NCBI RefSeq assembly: GCF_000143415.4
Contig: NW_003314306.1
Span: 236,587 to 300,586 of the forward strand
Direction: 5' to 3'
Source of the DNA: Selaginella moellendorffii
Lineage: Eukaryota > Streptophyta > Lycopodiopsida > Selaginellales > Selaginellaceae
Length of the DNA stretch: 64,000 bases
Shown here: piece after piece, positions 47,060 through 59,682 of the stretch
Layout of the letters: each line of letters starts with the position of its first letter
Numbering within the stretch: the stretch's first letter is position 1
The notes under the pieces: model-generated
Told to the model about the DNA's origin: nothing
What the model saw: only the letters and a program-made list of their open reading frames with translations
Database searches by the model: none
Program-made: the position numbers and the translations under genes

Positions 47060-48865
47060 TGTAAGCGATTAATTTTTCCATTCTACTTTAGTCACTTAAC
47101 CGCACCTCTGACCATTTGGAGGAGTCTCATTCGCAACCTCCATAAGTCCCATTCAGAACTTGGGGCTTGCTAGCCCCGCGAATGGCATCCACGCCACTCA
47201 ACTTGTACACTTGGTCCAAGTGCTTCACATGTCCGATCCCATGACCGACACCCCAAAGTACCACTGACATACCAGCCCGTTACGCTAGGCCATGCCCATC
47301 CACCTTGGTCACGTCGGTGGTCCAACACCACTTGCATTACAATCCCGTCTCTCAAAGACTAGGCCATGCATCCATGAGTGGCTATCCCAGATCCACTCCA
47401 TAGCATCCTCAGGATGCCTGCAGACATGGGGAATTATAGCCTTCCCCAATGTCTCCTTTCCGGTCCCCACCAAGTCCCTTCCTGTCCATGGTTGTGTTCA
47501 CCAACACTGCCACTGGATCAAGGCCCACAGGCCCGACCACTAAGTCCAACTGTCCTCTGGGACTTTCTCACTGTGTGACTCGGTCCCTTGTCACCACACT
47601 AGGGGGCTGCTCCTCTTTCTTTCCACAGTCTGGGACTTTGGGGCAACATTTTGGAACACCGTGGCCCTACGCGGGCCTCGTGGGTACTCTCTTCGCCTTC
47701 TGCCTTTGGGTGCTCTAGCCATGGGCTTAGAGCGAGGTTCCGTTAAGCCACACCAGGTATCCAAGTAGGTAGTGCCACCCACACTTGGATTGGGAGCATT
47801 GGCCAGTTGATCTCCCGGGGGAACTAGAGCCGGCTCTTGAACACTTCACCAAGCTACCCCATTTGTCGGTCCGTGTTCACTCTAATCTTGGACTTCCTAG
47901 TGGGCAGGTCATCACCCAACACTGGGTCCGGCCTTCCTGGGCCAAACTGGCCTTTCCTGGCCAAACTGGCTCCACTGCAATCCTCCCCCTACTATACTTT
48001 TGGAGCTCACCAAACCCCCCAGGGTCTGGGAGACGAACGCTTTGGGCTTTCACCCTCTCAGACTCGAACTCAGACTCGGACTCAGACTTGGACTCGGACT
48101 CGGACTCAGACTCAGACTTGGACTTGGACTCGGACTCGGACTCGGACTCGGACTCGGACTCGGACTCAGACTCTGACTCGGGCTCGGTCTCGACCTCGGC
48201 CTTGGTCTCGGTCTCGGTCTCGATCCTGATCTCGGTCTCGGTCTCGGTCCCGATCTCGGTCTCGGTCTCGGTCCCGATCTCGGTCTCGGTCTCGATCCCG
48301 GTCTCGGTCCCGGTCTCAGTCTTGACTTCGGACTCCATCTCAGGTCCATTTCGGACTCCATCTCGGGTCCATCTCGGACTCCACCTTGGGTCCATCTCGG
48401 GCTCCATCTCGGGTCCATCTCGGGTCCATCTCGGACTCCATCTCAGGTCCATCTCGGACTCCATCTCAGGTCCATCTCGGACTCCATCTTGGACTTCATC
48501 TCGGGTCCATTTCGGACTCCATCTCGGACTCCATCTCTTGTCCATTTCGGACTCCACCTTGGACTCCATCTCGGGTCCTTCTCGGACTCCACTTCGGACT
48601 CCAACTCGGGTCTATCTTGGGTCCATCTCGGACACTTCCACGTGTCATATGTTGGTCCTTTTGGGTCCCTTTTTGGAGCCTCACTTATTGCTCGCTTCGT
48701 GCTCATTCCTCAAGCACTTCGTTGGGAGTTCCACTCCCACTCTCAACCTTTTCAAGTCGGAACTTTTAGTCCAAACGTGTTACGTTCATTTGGCTTTCGC
48801 TTCGGCCACTACCACGTGTCACCCTTTTAGCTCCACTTTGGGGCCTAGGGATTTTGTGTCTCACA
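47060..48865 (-). repeat. 3' LTR of the non-autonomous element (1806 bp)
   Basis: This LTR is 328 bp longer than its partner. The extra length lies in a low-complexity tract at about 48060-48620 made of GGACTC-like hexamers and CATCTCGGGTCCATCTCGGA-like units. These tracts give long but meaningless open frames on both strands, up to 412 codons on plus and 230 on minus. Confidence 0.88.
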
Positions 48866-50299
48866 ACTCCACCACCCATAGACGAAGTTCGATGTCCTCA
48901 TCGAACGATAAACTATTTTATAAAGTAATACCAACTTGTATTACCGTTTCCATCTTTGGCCCCTCGCCAATATTTGTCAATGGTCTAATATTGAAGGCTC
49001 ACCATGCCTTCCCCATCCTCTAAGGAGTGTAGTCTCTCCAACTTAGAGACTGATTGGACCACTTGTGGTGGTTTTCTCCTTTTTATTGGTTTAGTTCTCA
49101 CTAAACTTGTTAGAGACACCTTCTCTAACTCAATCCCACTACTCATTCTCGAGTGGTCTCACTTTCCATTGATATAATCCTTGCACTTTGGAACCTTTTA
49201 ATTTTGACTTCTCAGAGTCAATTTCCTAGGTGTCTCTGACACCTTACGTTGCACATGGTGCAACTCCACTTCCTGTCCTAGGAAATTCTTTATTTGAGGG
49301 CACCATCATCCTCTCTTCGATATTGTGCCACCCTTGGCACTAAATTCCAGCTATTGTAATTTGTGCTAGGGTTGTCTATGGCCCTATCATTTGGCTACTT
49401 TACCACTCCATCCCTTGGAGCTTCCCCCTTCGCCAAATCAGAGCAATTGGGAACCTATCCTTGGAAACACATTGCTTTCCAATAATCTGTTATCATTTAA
49501 CACATTAGTGTTCTTGGACTAACTTTACCATTTGGCTTCTATCTCATGATTCCCATAGCCTTTTTCTTAGCCACTAGTCTTTTGCTCCTATCCTTGATTG
49601 TTGCACCACGCAACACAGAATCGTCACCTCCATTCTCGAGGTATTCTTTCAATTCCATAGCAAAGACTTTGCTTTGCCAAGTCTAGAGGGTGTTCACCCT
49701 TAGTATGTCTCCTTAGCATTTTTTTGCTATGGGCTCTATTATGGCCCAACTTTGAGACCCTCCGATGGATCTCTTATAGAGACTACTTTCCTCAGACTTA
49801 TTATGCCATTGCATTGACAGCTCATTTCCCTTAGGTGTTCCTCCCACTTGGTCACCTTGACCAAGCCACACCATCATCAATAGTTCCAATCAACACTTTG
49901 AACTTGGAATTTTATCCCTTAACCTCACAAGGACCTTGTCTTTGTTTTAGCCATAAGATCATCTAGTGATCTAACCTTGGCCCCTTAACAGGTTTGCCAA
50001 TACATATTAGGTTTTCCCGACCTTTAAGTTGTTCACCATGACCCTGGGGGCATCCCCCACACTTGGCGGTGCACCCAAGCCAGCCCTTTCGGCCAAGGGT
50101 CCATAACAACTGAGACTAGGTGTCCCCATCTCATTCACCACGACCTTGGTGCCACTTGCACCAAAGTGTTCAAGTTAGATATGCTGAGCTTTCACACTAA
50201 GCAATCCAACCGTATATCACGACTTCGAGGCATCCCTCGCTTGGCGGTGTGCCCAAACTAGTCTCCCCACTAAGAGTCCATGACCACCAAAATATAAGT

Positions 50300-50400
50300 G
50301 TCCTCATATTCCAAACCATCACCACGCCCTAGTGAGTTGGGACTCGAACCCAAGCACTAGAGGGTCGGGACTCGAACCCAACCTCCATATACACATCTAC
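50300..50400 (-). other. Two B-box-like motifs inside the non-autonomous element
   Basis: The minus strand has TGGGTTCGAGTCCC twice, about 30 bases apart (50336-50382). This is the consensus shape of the RNA polymerase III internal B box and of tRNA T arms. No A box or tRNA fold was identified around them. Confidence 0.4.
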
Positions 50401-52718
50401 GGATGGCATCACATAGGATGCCTAGCGTGACTCCCCACACCGGTGCACTAACTTATACTTAAAATGCGCTATAGATCACCGCTTAGGAACTTAATTCCTT
50501 CACACTGCCAAGTTTTCTCACTTGACCAGTCTGTGATCATGCATGGACTCCTCCATGTTTGGCCCCATGGGCCACCCCTTTGAAGTTGGCTCCTTCAACT
50601 AGGGTATTCATTCCCCTGACTTGCCAATCTCACTTAGCAAATCATCCGACCACTGTAACATGGTTCATGCATAAGCGTGAAAGTCCTTAACTATCGACTT
50701 TCGTTCAAAGCCCTCTCTTTGAATACTCGGGAACTACTTCTCTAATCTTGATAGCCTCGCCTCATGGCAAGCTTCAAGACTACGCTTCTGCTGCGCCACT
50801 CTAATTTCGCGCACTCTATAAACCATTTACACTTGGATGTCTAGGTACTTATCTACCTAGGGGAACGTTCAAGGAACTCTGTTCCTTAGCTTGCTAAGGT
50901 CTTTCCATTTGCAAGCTTTCCAATTACCATATAGCCTAACATGGACAATCCCATACTTTAGACTTTCCATGGCATCCCGGTCGCTAGTAACAACATGCTT
51001 GAGCACCCACTTGATTTTCCACTCCCAACTTGCATAACCACCCTTGATCATGTCTGTCCGCCCAAGCTAGCTGGGAAAACAAAGTTACATTTCACTCTAA
51101 CCTCTTCAGACTAACCACCCTTTTCAGGCCCATCACTAGCCTTGCCAAAATCCCCTTTTTGGCTTTGTCTAATTTGGGTAAACGAACTTCTCTCGTCTCC
51201 GCAACCTTGGACATTTGGATAGCACATCCTATCCATCATTCACTAGGGACTTTGTCCCTTGGGCATTATCCATTGCCCTCATGCCACCAAATACCACCTT
51301 CTGGTGTTCTAGAGTGTTTGGGTGTCCCAATGATGGTCTCTTTTTGACAATGAGCATTCCCCTTTCGACATTGACTTACTATATCGCAACATAAGCAATT
51401 TATCCCCCATAAAGGTATATCTAACTTCCTTATCCCAATAAGAAGTCTTAAGTAGTTGCCTTTTACTAGTTTAACAATTTATTTTGCATCTTTTGCTTAG
51501 TTGCTTTATAGTTGTCAAGTTCTACAACTCATTGCTGGTGCTTCCACACCTCCATCATTATCTGGGTCACCACACTCTAACCGCATGCCTTCCAGCATAG
51601 GCTATGCTATTCCCATTTCCATTGGGATTCCTTTAGAATGGGTTCTCATAAACCCGCCAACTTGACCTCAAGGCAACACGCCTTGGCACATTCGGTGTCT
51701 CCACACCATTGGCTCCACGAGCCTACCTTTATGACACTTCTTACTAGTGTCTAGGTCTTTTTGCCAAGACCAATATGGTTGTCTCTTATGCCAATTATCC
51801 ATTAGCATTGCACCATAGAGTTCACGCACAACTTTGCATCAAAGTTGTTTTCTTCCGGGAAACTCCTTCTCACGACTTTAGCGTGGCACCTTCTGCCATC
51901 AATGAGATACACACTGCTCTCATGCTTGTATCTCAAGATCCTCCCCATCCTTCGTGGGGCACCACACACCTCAGTCCAAATGCTTTCCTCAAGCCTTTAG
52001 AGGATTATACCTTGACTCTATTAGAGTCATTCAACTTTTTGGACTTTGTTAATCCGATGACCCATGAGGTCCTACCTTTGAGGTGCTAGCTCATTGGAAT
52101 ACAACTCCTTGTATTCATGTCCTACTCCAAGGACCATCTTTTGCAAGTGTTACTCCGACACTCGATTTTTTCTCTAGGGGCAACCTTTCGCCCCTTAGGA
52201 CCACTTGTCCATGTGATGAGAATACCAACTCATCCTCTAAGTACACCCCCAACTCCTTGGGTTGTTCCAGCATTTATTAGAGGTAGCCCCGGCTACCATT
52301 TCAAGGACTTGTGTCCTCTTCCGTATTTGACCTCCCATGGTCATCAATTTCGGTCTCAAATTTATGAGCACTAGCCCCAACTATATGAGGGTAATCTTGT
52401 GACTCCTTTATTGTTTTGGAGTCTGCATCTTGCCCGTGATCCCAACGATAGTTGTTTACTGCTGCGTCAAACGCTCATTTGGATCACATCCTCAACTCTC
52501 TAAGGAAACCCTTACATTGTTCCCAAGATCCCAAAGTCGTTTCATTATTGACCCTTTTCTATCCACCACGTTGTCTACAAGTTCACACATGAACTGTAAT
52601 GGAGAGCCATGTCTTCCCGACCTGCTACTCCTCAAGGATAGGCCCACTCCTCGGACCTTTTGATGCCAACACCAGTGGTGATATACTTGAGCACCAATAA
52701 AAGTCGGACTAAGGAACA

Positions 52719-52730
52719 GCTCCGATACCA
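52719..52730 (-). other. Primer-binding site (initiator methionine tRNA type)
   Basis: The minus strand reads TGGTATCGGAGC, one base different from the common plant primer site TGGTATCAGAGC. It lies three bases from the LTR edge. Confidence 0.85.
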
Positions 52731-52733
52731 ATT

Positions 52734-54211
52734 TGTAAGCGATTAATTTTTCCATTCTACTTTAGTCACTTAACCGCACCTCTGACCACTTGGAGGAGTC
52801 TCATTTGCAACCTCCATAAGTCCCATTCAGAACTTGGGGCTTGCTAGCCCCGCGAATGGCATCCACGCCACTCAACCTGTGCACTTGGTCTAAGTGCTCC
52901 ACATGTCCGATCCCATGACCGACACCCCAAGGTACCACTGACCAACCCGTTACGCTAGGCCATGCCCATCCACCTTGGTCACGTCGGTGGTTCAACACCA
53001 TCTACATTACAATCCCGTCTCTCAAAGACTAGGCCATGCATCCATGAGTGGCTATCCCAGATCCACTCCATAGCATTCTCAGAATGCCTGCAGACATGGG
53101 GAATAGCCTTCCCCAATGTCTCCTTTCCGGTCCCCACCAAGTCCCTTCCTGTTCATGGTCGTGTTCACCAACACTGCCACTGGATCAAGGCCCACAGGCC
53201 TGACCACTAAGTCCAACTGTCCTCTGGGATTTCCTCACTGTGTGACTGTGTCCCTTGTCACCACACTAGGGGGCTGCTCCTCTTTCTTTCCACAGTCTGG
53301 GACTTTGGGGCAACATTTCGGAACACCGTGGCCCTACGCGGGCCTCGTGGGTACTCTCCTCGCCTTCTGCCTTTGGGTGCTCTAGCCATGGGCTTAGAGC
53401 GAGGTTCCGTTGAGCCACACCAGGTATCCAAGTAGGTAGTGCCACCCACACTTGGACTGGGAGCATCGGCCAGTCGATCTCCCGGGGGAACTAAAGCTGG
53501 CTCTTGAACACTTCACTAAGCTACCCCACTTGTCGGTCCGTGTTCACTCTAGTCTTGGACTTCCCAGTGGGCAGCTCATCACCCAACATTGGGTCCGGCC
53601 TTCCTGGGCCAAACTGGCCTTTCCTGGCCAAACTGGCTCCACTGCAGTCCTCCCCCTACTATACTTTTGGAGCTCACCAAACCCCCCAGGGTCTGGGAGA
53701 CGAACGCTTTGGGCTTTCACCCTCTCAGACTCGAACTTGGACTCGGACTCGGACTTGGACTCGGATTTGGACTCGGGCTCGGTCTCGGCCTCGGCCTCGG
53801 TCTCGGTCCTGATCTCGGTCTCGGTCTCGGTCTCGATCCTGGTCTCGGTCCCGGTCTCGGTCTTGACTTCGGACTCCATCTCGGGTCCATCTCGGACTCC
53901 ACCTCGGACTCCATCTCGGGGTCCTTCTCGAACTCCACTTCGGACTCCAACTCGGGTCCATCTCGGGTCCATCTCGGACACTTCCACATGTCATGTGTTG
54001 GTCCTTTTGGGTCCTTTTTTGGAGCCTCACTTATTGCTCGCTTCGTGCTCATTCCTCGAGCACTTCATTGGGAGTTCCACTCCCACTCTCGACCTTTTCA
54101 AGTCGGAGCTTTTAGTCCAAATGTGTTACGTTCATTTGGCTTTCGCTTCGGCCACTACCACGTGGCCCCCTTTTGGCTCCACTTTGGGGCCTAGGGATTT
54201 TGTGTCTCACA
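52734..54211 (-). repeat. 5' LTR of the non-autonomous element (1478 bp)
   Basis: Nearly identical to 47060-48865 outside the repeat tract, which is much shorter here (about 53725-53970). It bears the core GGGTGAAAGCCCAAAGCG on the minus strand, which is also present in the LTRs near 55.5 and 63.3 kb. Confidence 0.88.
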
Positions 54212-54691
54212 CTTTATATCAATTATAAAAACTTCATTATCATAATCTCTTAGCTTAATTATAATGGCCATAGATGAGATTAAAGTTTCTTCCTTTTTAG
54301 GTGAGAACTCTCCAAGCAATACAACTCTAAGGTAAGGTACTATAGTGAGAAGCTGGCCTAGAGTAAGTGTAATTCTAACATTTAAAATGCCTTTTGTTAC
54401 CTTCTTCTCATCCTTGCCATCTAGCTTTAGTATAGGATTTTCTTTTTGTGCTAGTGGTAAATTTATGTCAGCCTGTAAAGGTGTAAAACTCTCTGTGTTA
54501 GAATCACCATTTTTCAAATCGACTTATGGTTGTGAGTTTTGGAGTTGTTGAGTGATTTTTGCACTGATCTTTTCCTTCTGGTACCATTGAGAGTTGAGGA
54601 TGATTTCTACTTCATCATCACTCTCTTCCTCTTGGCTTTAAAATTTAGCTCTTTTTCATTGGGCTTTGGTCATAACACAAAAGCTAGATAA
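54212..54691 (-). mobile_element. Old Ty3/gypsy-like element, middle piece (start of protease region)
   Basis: The minus-strand frame of 54191-54517 (from MKNGDSNTESFTPLQADINL on) has the character of the linker before a retropepsin. It ends at the insertion point of the non-autonomous element, beyond which the protease continues at 47059. Confidence 0.55.
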
Positions 54692-56149
54692 TGTAAGTGA
54701 CTAATTTTTCCATTTTACTTTAGTCACTTAACCACACCTTCGACCATTTGGAGGAGTCTCACTCATAACCTCCATAAGTCTTATTCCAGACTTAAGGCTT
54801 GTTATTCCCGAGAATGACATCCATACCATTCAACTTTTGCACTTGGTCCAAGTGCTCCACGTGTCTGATCCCATGGTCAACACCCTAAGGTACCACCGAC
54901 ATATTAACTTGTTATGCTAAGGCCATGCCCATTCACCTTAGTCATACCGGTGGTCTAACACCATCTGCATCACAGTCCCATCTCTAAAAAATTGGGCCAT
55001 CTATCCATAAGTGATCATCCTAGATCCACTCCTTAGCATCCTTAAGATGCCCGCAGACATGGGGAATAACATTCCCCAATATCCCTTTTACAGTCCCCAC
55101 TAAGTCCCTTTTTTATCCATGGCCATATTTGCCAACACTACCACTTGGACAAAGCCCACAGGCCTAACCACTAAGTTCTATGGTTCTCTGGGACTTCTTC
55201 ACCACATGACCGTATCCTTGATCACTACACTAGAGGATTACTCCTCTTCCTTTTCACAGTTTGGGACTTTGGGACAACATTTCGGAACACCATGGTCCTA
55301 CACAAACCTTATGGGTATTCTCCCCACCTTTTGCATTTGGGTGCTCTAGCCATGGGCTTAGAGCAAGGTTCCATTAAGCCACGCCAGGTATCCAAGTAGA
55401 TAGTGCCACCCATATTTAAACTAGGAGTATCGACCATTCGATCTCCCGGGGGAACTAGAGTCGGCTTTTGGAACCCCTTGCAACCAACACCCCCCCCCCG
55501 CCTAGGGGACGATCACTTTGGGCTTTCACCCAACAATTTGTATTAGTATTTGGACTCGAACTCGGATTCAGACTCGATCTTAGTCTCGGTTTTGGACTTG
55601 GACTCAGTCTTGGTCTCGATTCCATCTCGAACTCCATCTCAAACTTCATCTTGAGTCTATCTCGGACTTCATCTCAAGTCCATCTTAGACTCCATCTTGG
55701 GTCCATCTCGAACTCCATCTCGAACTTCTTCTTAGACTCCTTCTTGGACTCCATCTTGGACTTCTTCTCGGACTCTATCTCAGACTCCATCTCGGACTCT
55801 ATCTTGGACTCCTTCTCGAACTCCATCTCAGACTCCTTCTCAGACTCCATCTCAGACTATTTTTCAGACTCCATCTCAAACTCCTTCTCGGACTCCATCT
55901 CAGACTCTATCTTGGACACTTCCACATGTCATATATTGGTCCTTTTGTATCCCTTTTTGAGAGATTTACTTATTGCTTGCTTCGTGCTTATTTCTTGAGC
56001 CCTTTGTTGGGAGTTCCACTTCCACTCTCGACTTTTTGAGTCAAAGTTTTTAATTCATATGTGTTACACTCATTTGGCTTCCGCCTCAGCCACTACCATA
56101 TGGCACCCTTTCGGCTCCTCTTTAGGGCCAAAAGATTTTATGTCTCACA
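54692..56149 (-). repeat. Diverged solo LTR of the same family
   Basis: It starts TGTAAGTGACTAATTTTTCC and ends TGTCTCACA, like the two LTRs to its left, and carries the same internal blocks, including the CTTTGGGCTTTCACCC core. It is clearly older: many C-to-T and G-to-A type differences are visible. There is no partner LTR or interior, so it is a solo LTR. The flanking pentamers (GATAA and AATAG) do not match. Confidence 0.8.
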
Positions 56150-57900
56150 AATAGCTCTTCTATATTTGACCATTTTACCTCAACATACTTAGTTGCAAAT
56201 TGCATATTCTTAAGAGGCCTATCATTTTTGCTTGAAAATTCAGATTGATTGTATGGCCTAGGATAGCAAGTAGGAGTTTTAATTTGATCATACTCTTTTA
56301 GCCTTTTATAATTTCTAGGCATAATTTATAGGTTGATCATATTCTCTAAGCTGATTATAGTCTTTAGGCTTATTTTCCTCACAACTAAGTGAATAATCTG
56401 GAAAATTATCTCTATGCGGATAATCCTAATGGTCATCTTGCATTTCAGTAAGTGGGTATTCATATTTAGTGTTTCGATTACATTCATCTTATAATAACTT
56501 TTATTGTCAAGTGGATAATTTTGCCAATGTGTTGTTTTATCAACTCAGGTTGACTGTTGGCCTCCTAGTCATTTAAATAAGGTTCTACACTCCTTAGTTG
56601 AATACCCCTTTTTTTCACAAAATTGGCACTTGATCAACTAAAGTTTGCATTCTTCTTTATTATAGCCTTTATTTTTGCATTTGGTACACCAAATCCCTTA
56701 TCTAAGATTGGTTTGCAATTTGAGGCTTTTTAAATGACTAGTTTTTTTATCTATAAAAGTTATCTTTTCATTTAACTTCACTATATTTACCATATTATAT
56801 TTTTTTATAAGATCTTGGTAGGCAATCATGGTTTTTTTCAAATCATTGAAATCTACATAAGCTCTCTTTATCGCATGTTCATGATAAATTTTTTTGAAGC
56901 CTTATATATATATGCGTAGGCATATTATATCTAACACTAAGTCTTTACAACGTTTATAGTGCTTGTTAAATCGAGTTGTATATTCCTCGATTGTTTCAAA
57001 TTTTCTTTGATAAAGCTTTTGCAACTCATAATAGTTTTCTCCTAGATTTATTTCCATAGAGAAAGTTTTAAAGAAAGATTATTTTTATGTATTTTGCAAT
57101 ATGCAGTTATGGGTCCTCTTTTTTTATTTCAGAATAGGATAGATATGTGATGGTGGTGCTTATTGCCGTTCCTGCAATTGCTATTGTGCTTATTTCAATT
57201 TGACAAAAAAACTCTGTTTTGTAATTACTATAGGTAAAATAGGTGTTTGGTTTGTAGAGGAACATAGATCACCTTTAAAGAGTAAGAGTTGTAAATTTAG
57301 CTCTTCTTCCTTTTGTGAGGAATCACTTTAGTTTTTTTGTATTCCTCTACTCTCAGTTAAAGCAAAGGCATTTTCTATGTGCCAATACTACCAAAGAGGA
57401 GTAATGTATGGATTCACATATTCTTGATAACCATCAAAGTTATATTGGGATTTTTGATTTCCTCTTTATTAAAGTGTACTCAATATGCTTTCAACTCGCT
57501 CTCTTTCGAATTTTTCTTTAACTTAGTTGAGCAATAATTTATTCTGTTCTAAAGGGAGGTTAAGATTACAAATATCACGAGCAAGTGCTTTGTAATCTCA
57601 TTCTAGATCTTGTGAATACTTCTTTTCAAACTGTTTTCCGTTCATTAAATTGTGAGGGAAATGTTATATATCTATTACCTTATTTAGTATGATAGTGACA
57701 ATTTTATACATAAAGACTATGCCCTTTAAAGTTTTATAAGTAAGATTAATTGTTAGTTTATGCCTATATATTTCAAAGTTTGTTAGCATTGTTACTATGG
57801 CAAGCCTAGTTATTATGCCTTGTTCATGAAGTGAGTGGTACAAAGTTTTGGTATGTAATGTATTCTTCTTGTAAATTGAACTATTTGTCACTCTTAGAAG
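56150..57900 (-). mobile_element. Old Ty3/gypsy-like element, upstream piece (gag)
   Basis: Minus-strand frames here include two degenerate zinc knuckles near 56570-56690, CTKCKNKGYNKEEC and CQFCEKKGYSTKEC, with the histidine lost in each. Many stops interrupt them. Order (gag here, protease at 54.5-54.2 and 47.06-46.7 kb) agrees with one minus-strand element that was later split by two LTR insertions. Confidence 0.5.
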
Positions 57901-58104
57901 CAAACATTTAGCTTCCCAATCAATTTTAAAATAGGGATGGATTTCCTCTAAAGGCTAAATGTCTAAGACATTTTTTATATGAAAGTCCTAAAAAAATTTT
58001 GAGCAACAAATGTTGTTTTTCATAGAGTATTTATCTTGCTTAGGTGTGGTCCACCTTAAGCTCTTTGGAAGTTTGTATTGAAAATGGCTCAAAGGAAAGT
58101 CACT

Positions 58105-59682
58105 ACTGTTGGGGGAAGGAGGGGCGCCTCCCCCAACGCTCGCTCAAACACGAGAAATGCTTCACTGCTCTTTGCAAAAATGCCCCCCCTCGCCCTTGTA
58201 AGGCAAGGGTTTTATACAAGGAAGATGGGGAATATTCTAAGGACCAGAATATTCCCTCTCTCTCTCTCACTCTCCCAATGGCCACGCCCTAACATGCGAC
58301 CACGGTGGATCGCGCTGGCTCCAGACGCGCAAGAACCCTCCGAAGAGTGTAGAGTGTACCTCTGCTACTGATGCCAAGTGTTGGTAACTGCGTGAAATAG
58401 TAGAAACTCTAGAAAACAGGGTGGAAAAGAAAGAAAAGAGGTAGGTGTGAAGTTTGGAGACAGGGAGAAAACCCGGTGGGAAACTCTGTAGTCAAACTGG
58501 ACCCTGAAGTTGAAGAAAAGTGTAGAAAAAGTGTGAAAAGAGGAGAAAAATAGAGGAAAAAGAACGTGAGTACCCAAAGAACTTAACCCGTACCTGGATT
58601 TCGGCTCAGGAAAGTGTAATATGCAAATGCAACCTCTTGATGACTTCTGGTATGCTCCAAGGATTGGCCGAAATCAAGAAAGAAAGAGAGGTAGAAGAGG
58701 GGATGCGTTGCCCAAGGGTGGTAAGTGTGGAAATGATGAAAGATGGAGTGATATGGTGGAGCGCCGAGATGGTGGTGGCACTCTGAAGTGGTAGCCATTG
58801 ATAACCATTGGCCCGTAGAGTAAGCACTGACCACTCGGAGTAGCCGGTAACCGGTAGCCGGTAGCCGGGTACCTGTAACCTGTAACTGGTAACCACCTAC
58901 TCTCGCTCCTACTCCTGCGCCAGCTCCAGCACCGATATGGTGGAGTGATATGGTGGAGCGCTGAGATGGTGGTGGCTCTCTGAGAAGGTGGCCAGGCTGA
59001 TTTGTCGGACTGAAGAAGTCAGCAGCTGAAATGGACGGCATAGTCGCTGGGTTGCCGGTAAAGAGAGGTGGCATGTGTCCACTGAGTGCTGGAGCAGAAG
59101 AAAGTGGCTTCGGCTTCTGTGGCCTCGCCTAAAGATCCACCTAGGTGCCTTGAGTGAACAAGTTCACCTGGTTGGAAGAAAGTTGCTCCAGAAAAGCTAG
59201 TGCATCGTCGGCAAATGGTCATAAGGACATCCCGAAAATGGCACGTCCAAATGAGGTGGTGTCTGTTGCTGCTGGTGTGCGTATGTGTGTCCGTGGTATG
59301 GTGTAAACGTAACCTCAAATGGAGATGTGAATGATGGTGAAAGAGTGAAAGATGCAAGACAGACATCTAGAGATAAGTGCTGGCAACGCTGTTGGGAGTG
59401 AGTGGTGATGGAACTGTGAGTGTAGATGATATGGAATGAGTGAGGGGAAATGTGTGGGGTGTATTAATGATAAAGGAAGGGCCAAAGAACTTGGAACATA
59501 GACCGAGCCAAGCGAGGAACCTCCATACAAACGGCAATGCAGCCTGAGCACGAAATCCAAGGCATGGGCCATTGTCCAATGGAGAAACATCCTCTGAAAG
59601 TAAGAGAAGTAGCCACGAAAGTAAAGTGAAAGAAAGGAAGAGAAAGAAAAAGAAAAAAAAAGAAAAAAAGAAGAGGAACACC
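58105..59682 (-). mobile_element. 3' region and LTR-like sequence of the gypsy element at 59.7-64 kb
   Basis: On the minus strand CCAACA at 58379 is followed after two bases by TGGCATCAGTAGCAG, which has the form of a primer-binding site next to an LTR end. A second CCAACA lies at 58107. The sequence between them has TATAAAA (near 58212) in a short inverted repeat and a GC-rich hairpin (GGGGCGCC) near 58127. A pyrimidine tract and AG near 59590 could splice the polyprotein frame to a short extra exon. The LTR limits could not be fixed because the other LTR lies outside the window. Confidence 0.4.

Larger units (their letters stand above)
47060..54211 (-). mobile_element. Non-autonomous LTR retrotransposon (LARD-like), 7152 bp, with target duplication
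   Basis: Two LTRs, 47060-48865 and 52734-54211, both begin TGTAAGCG and end GTCTCACA on the plus strand. The 5-bp sequence CTTTA lies at 47055-47059 and again at 54212-54216, a perfect target-site duplication. On the minus strand a tRNA-iMet-type primer site TGGTATCGGAGC (52719-52730) lies three bases inside the right LTR. The element therefore runs on the minus strand, with 52734-54211 as its 5' LTR. The 3868-bp interior has no frame over about 105 codons and no gag, protease, reverse transcriptase or integrase motif. It must depend on enzymes from another element. It sits inside the protease region of an older gypsy-like element. Confidence 0.9.

Noticed and set aside
47877-48569. 230-codon minus-strand open frame rich in S/E and R
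   Set aside because: It is the reverse side of the same LTR repeat tract.
47785-49023. 412-codon plus-strand open frame with serine/aspartate repeats
   Set aside because: It lies within an LTR and is made by low-complexity repeats. The partner LTR has a shorter, different frame.
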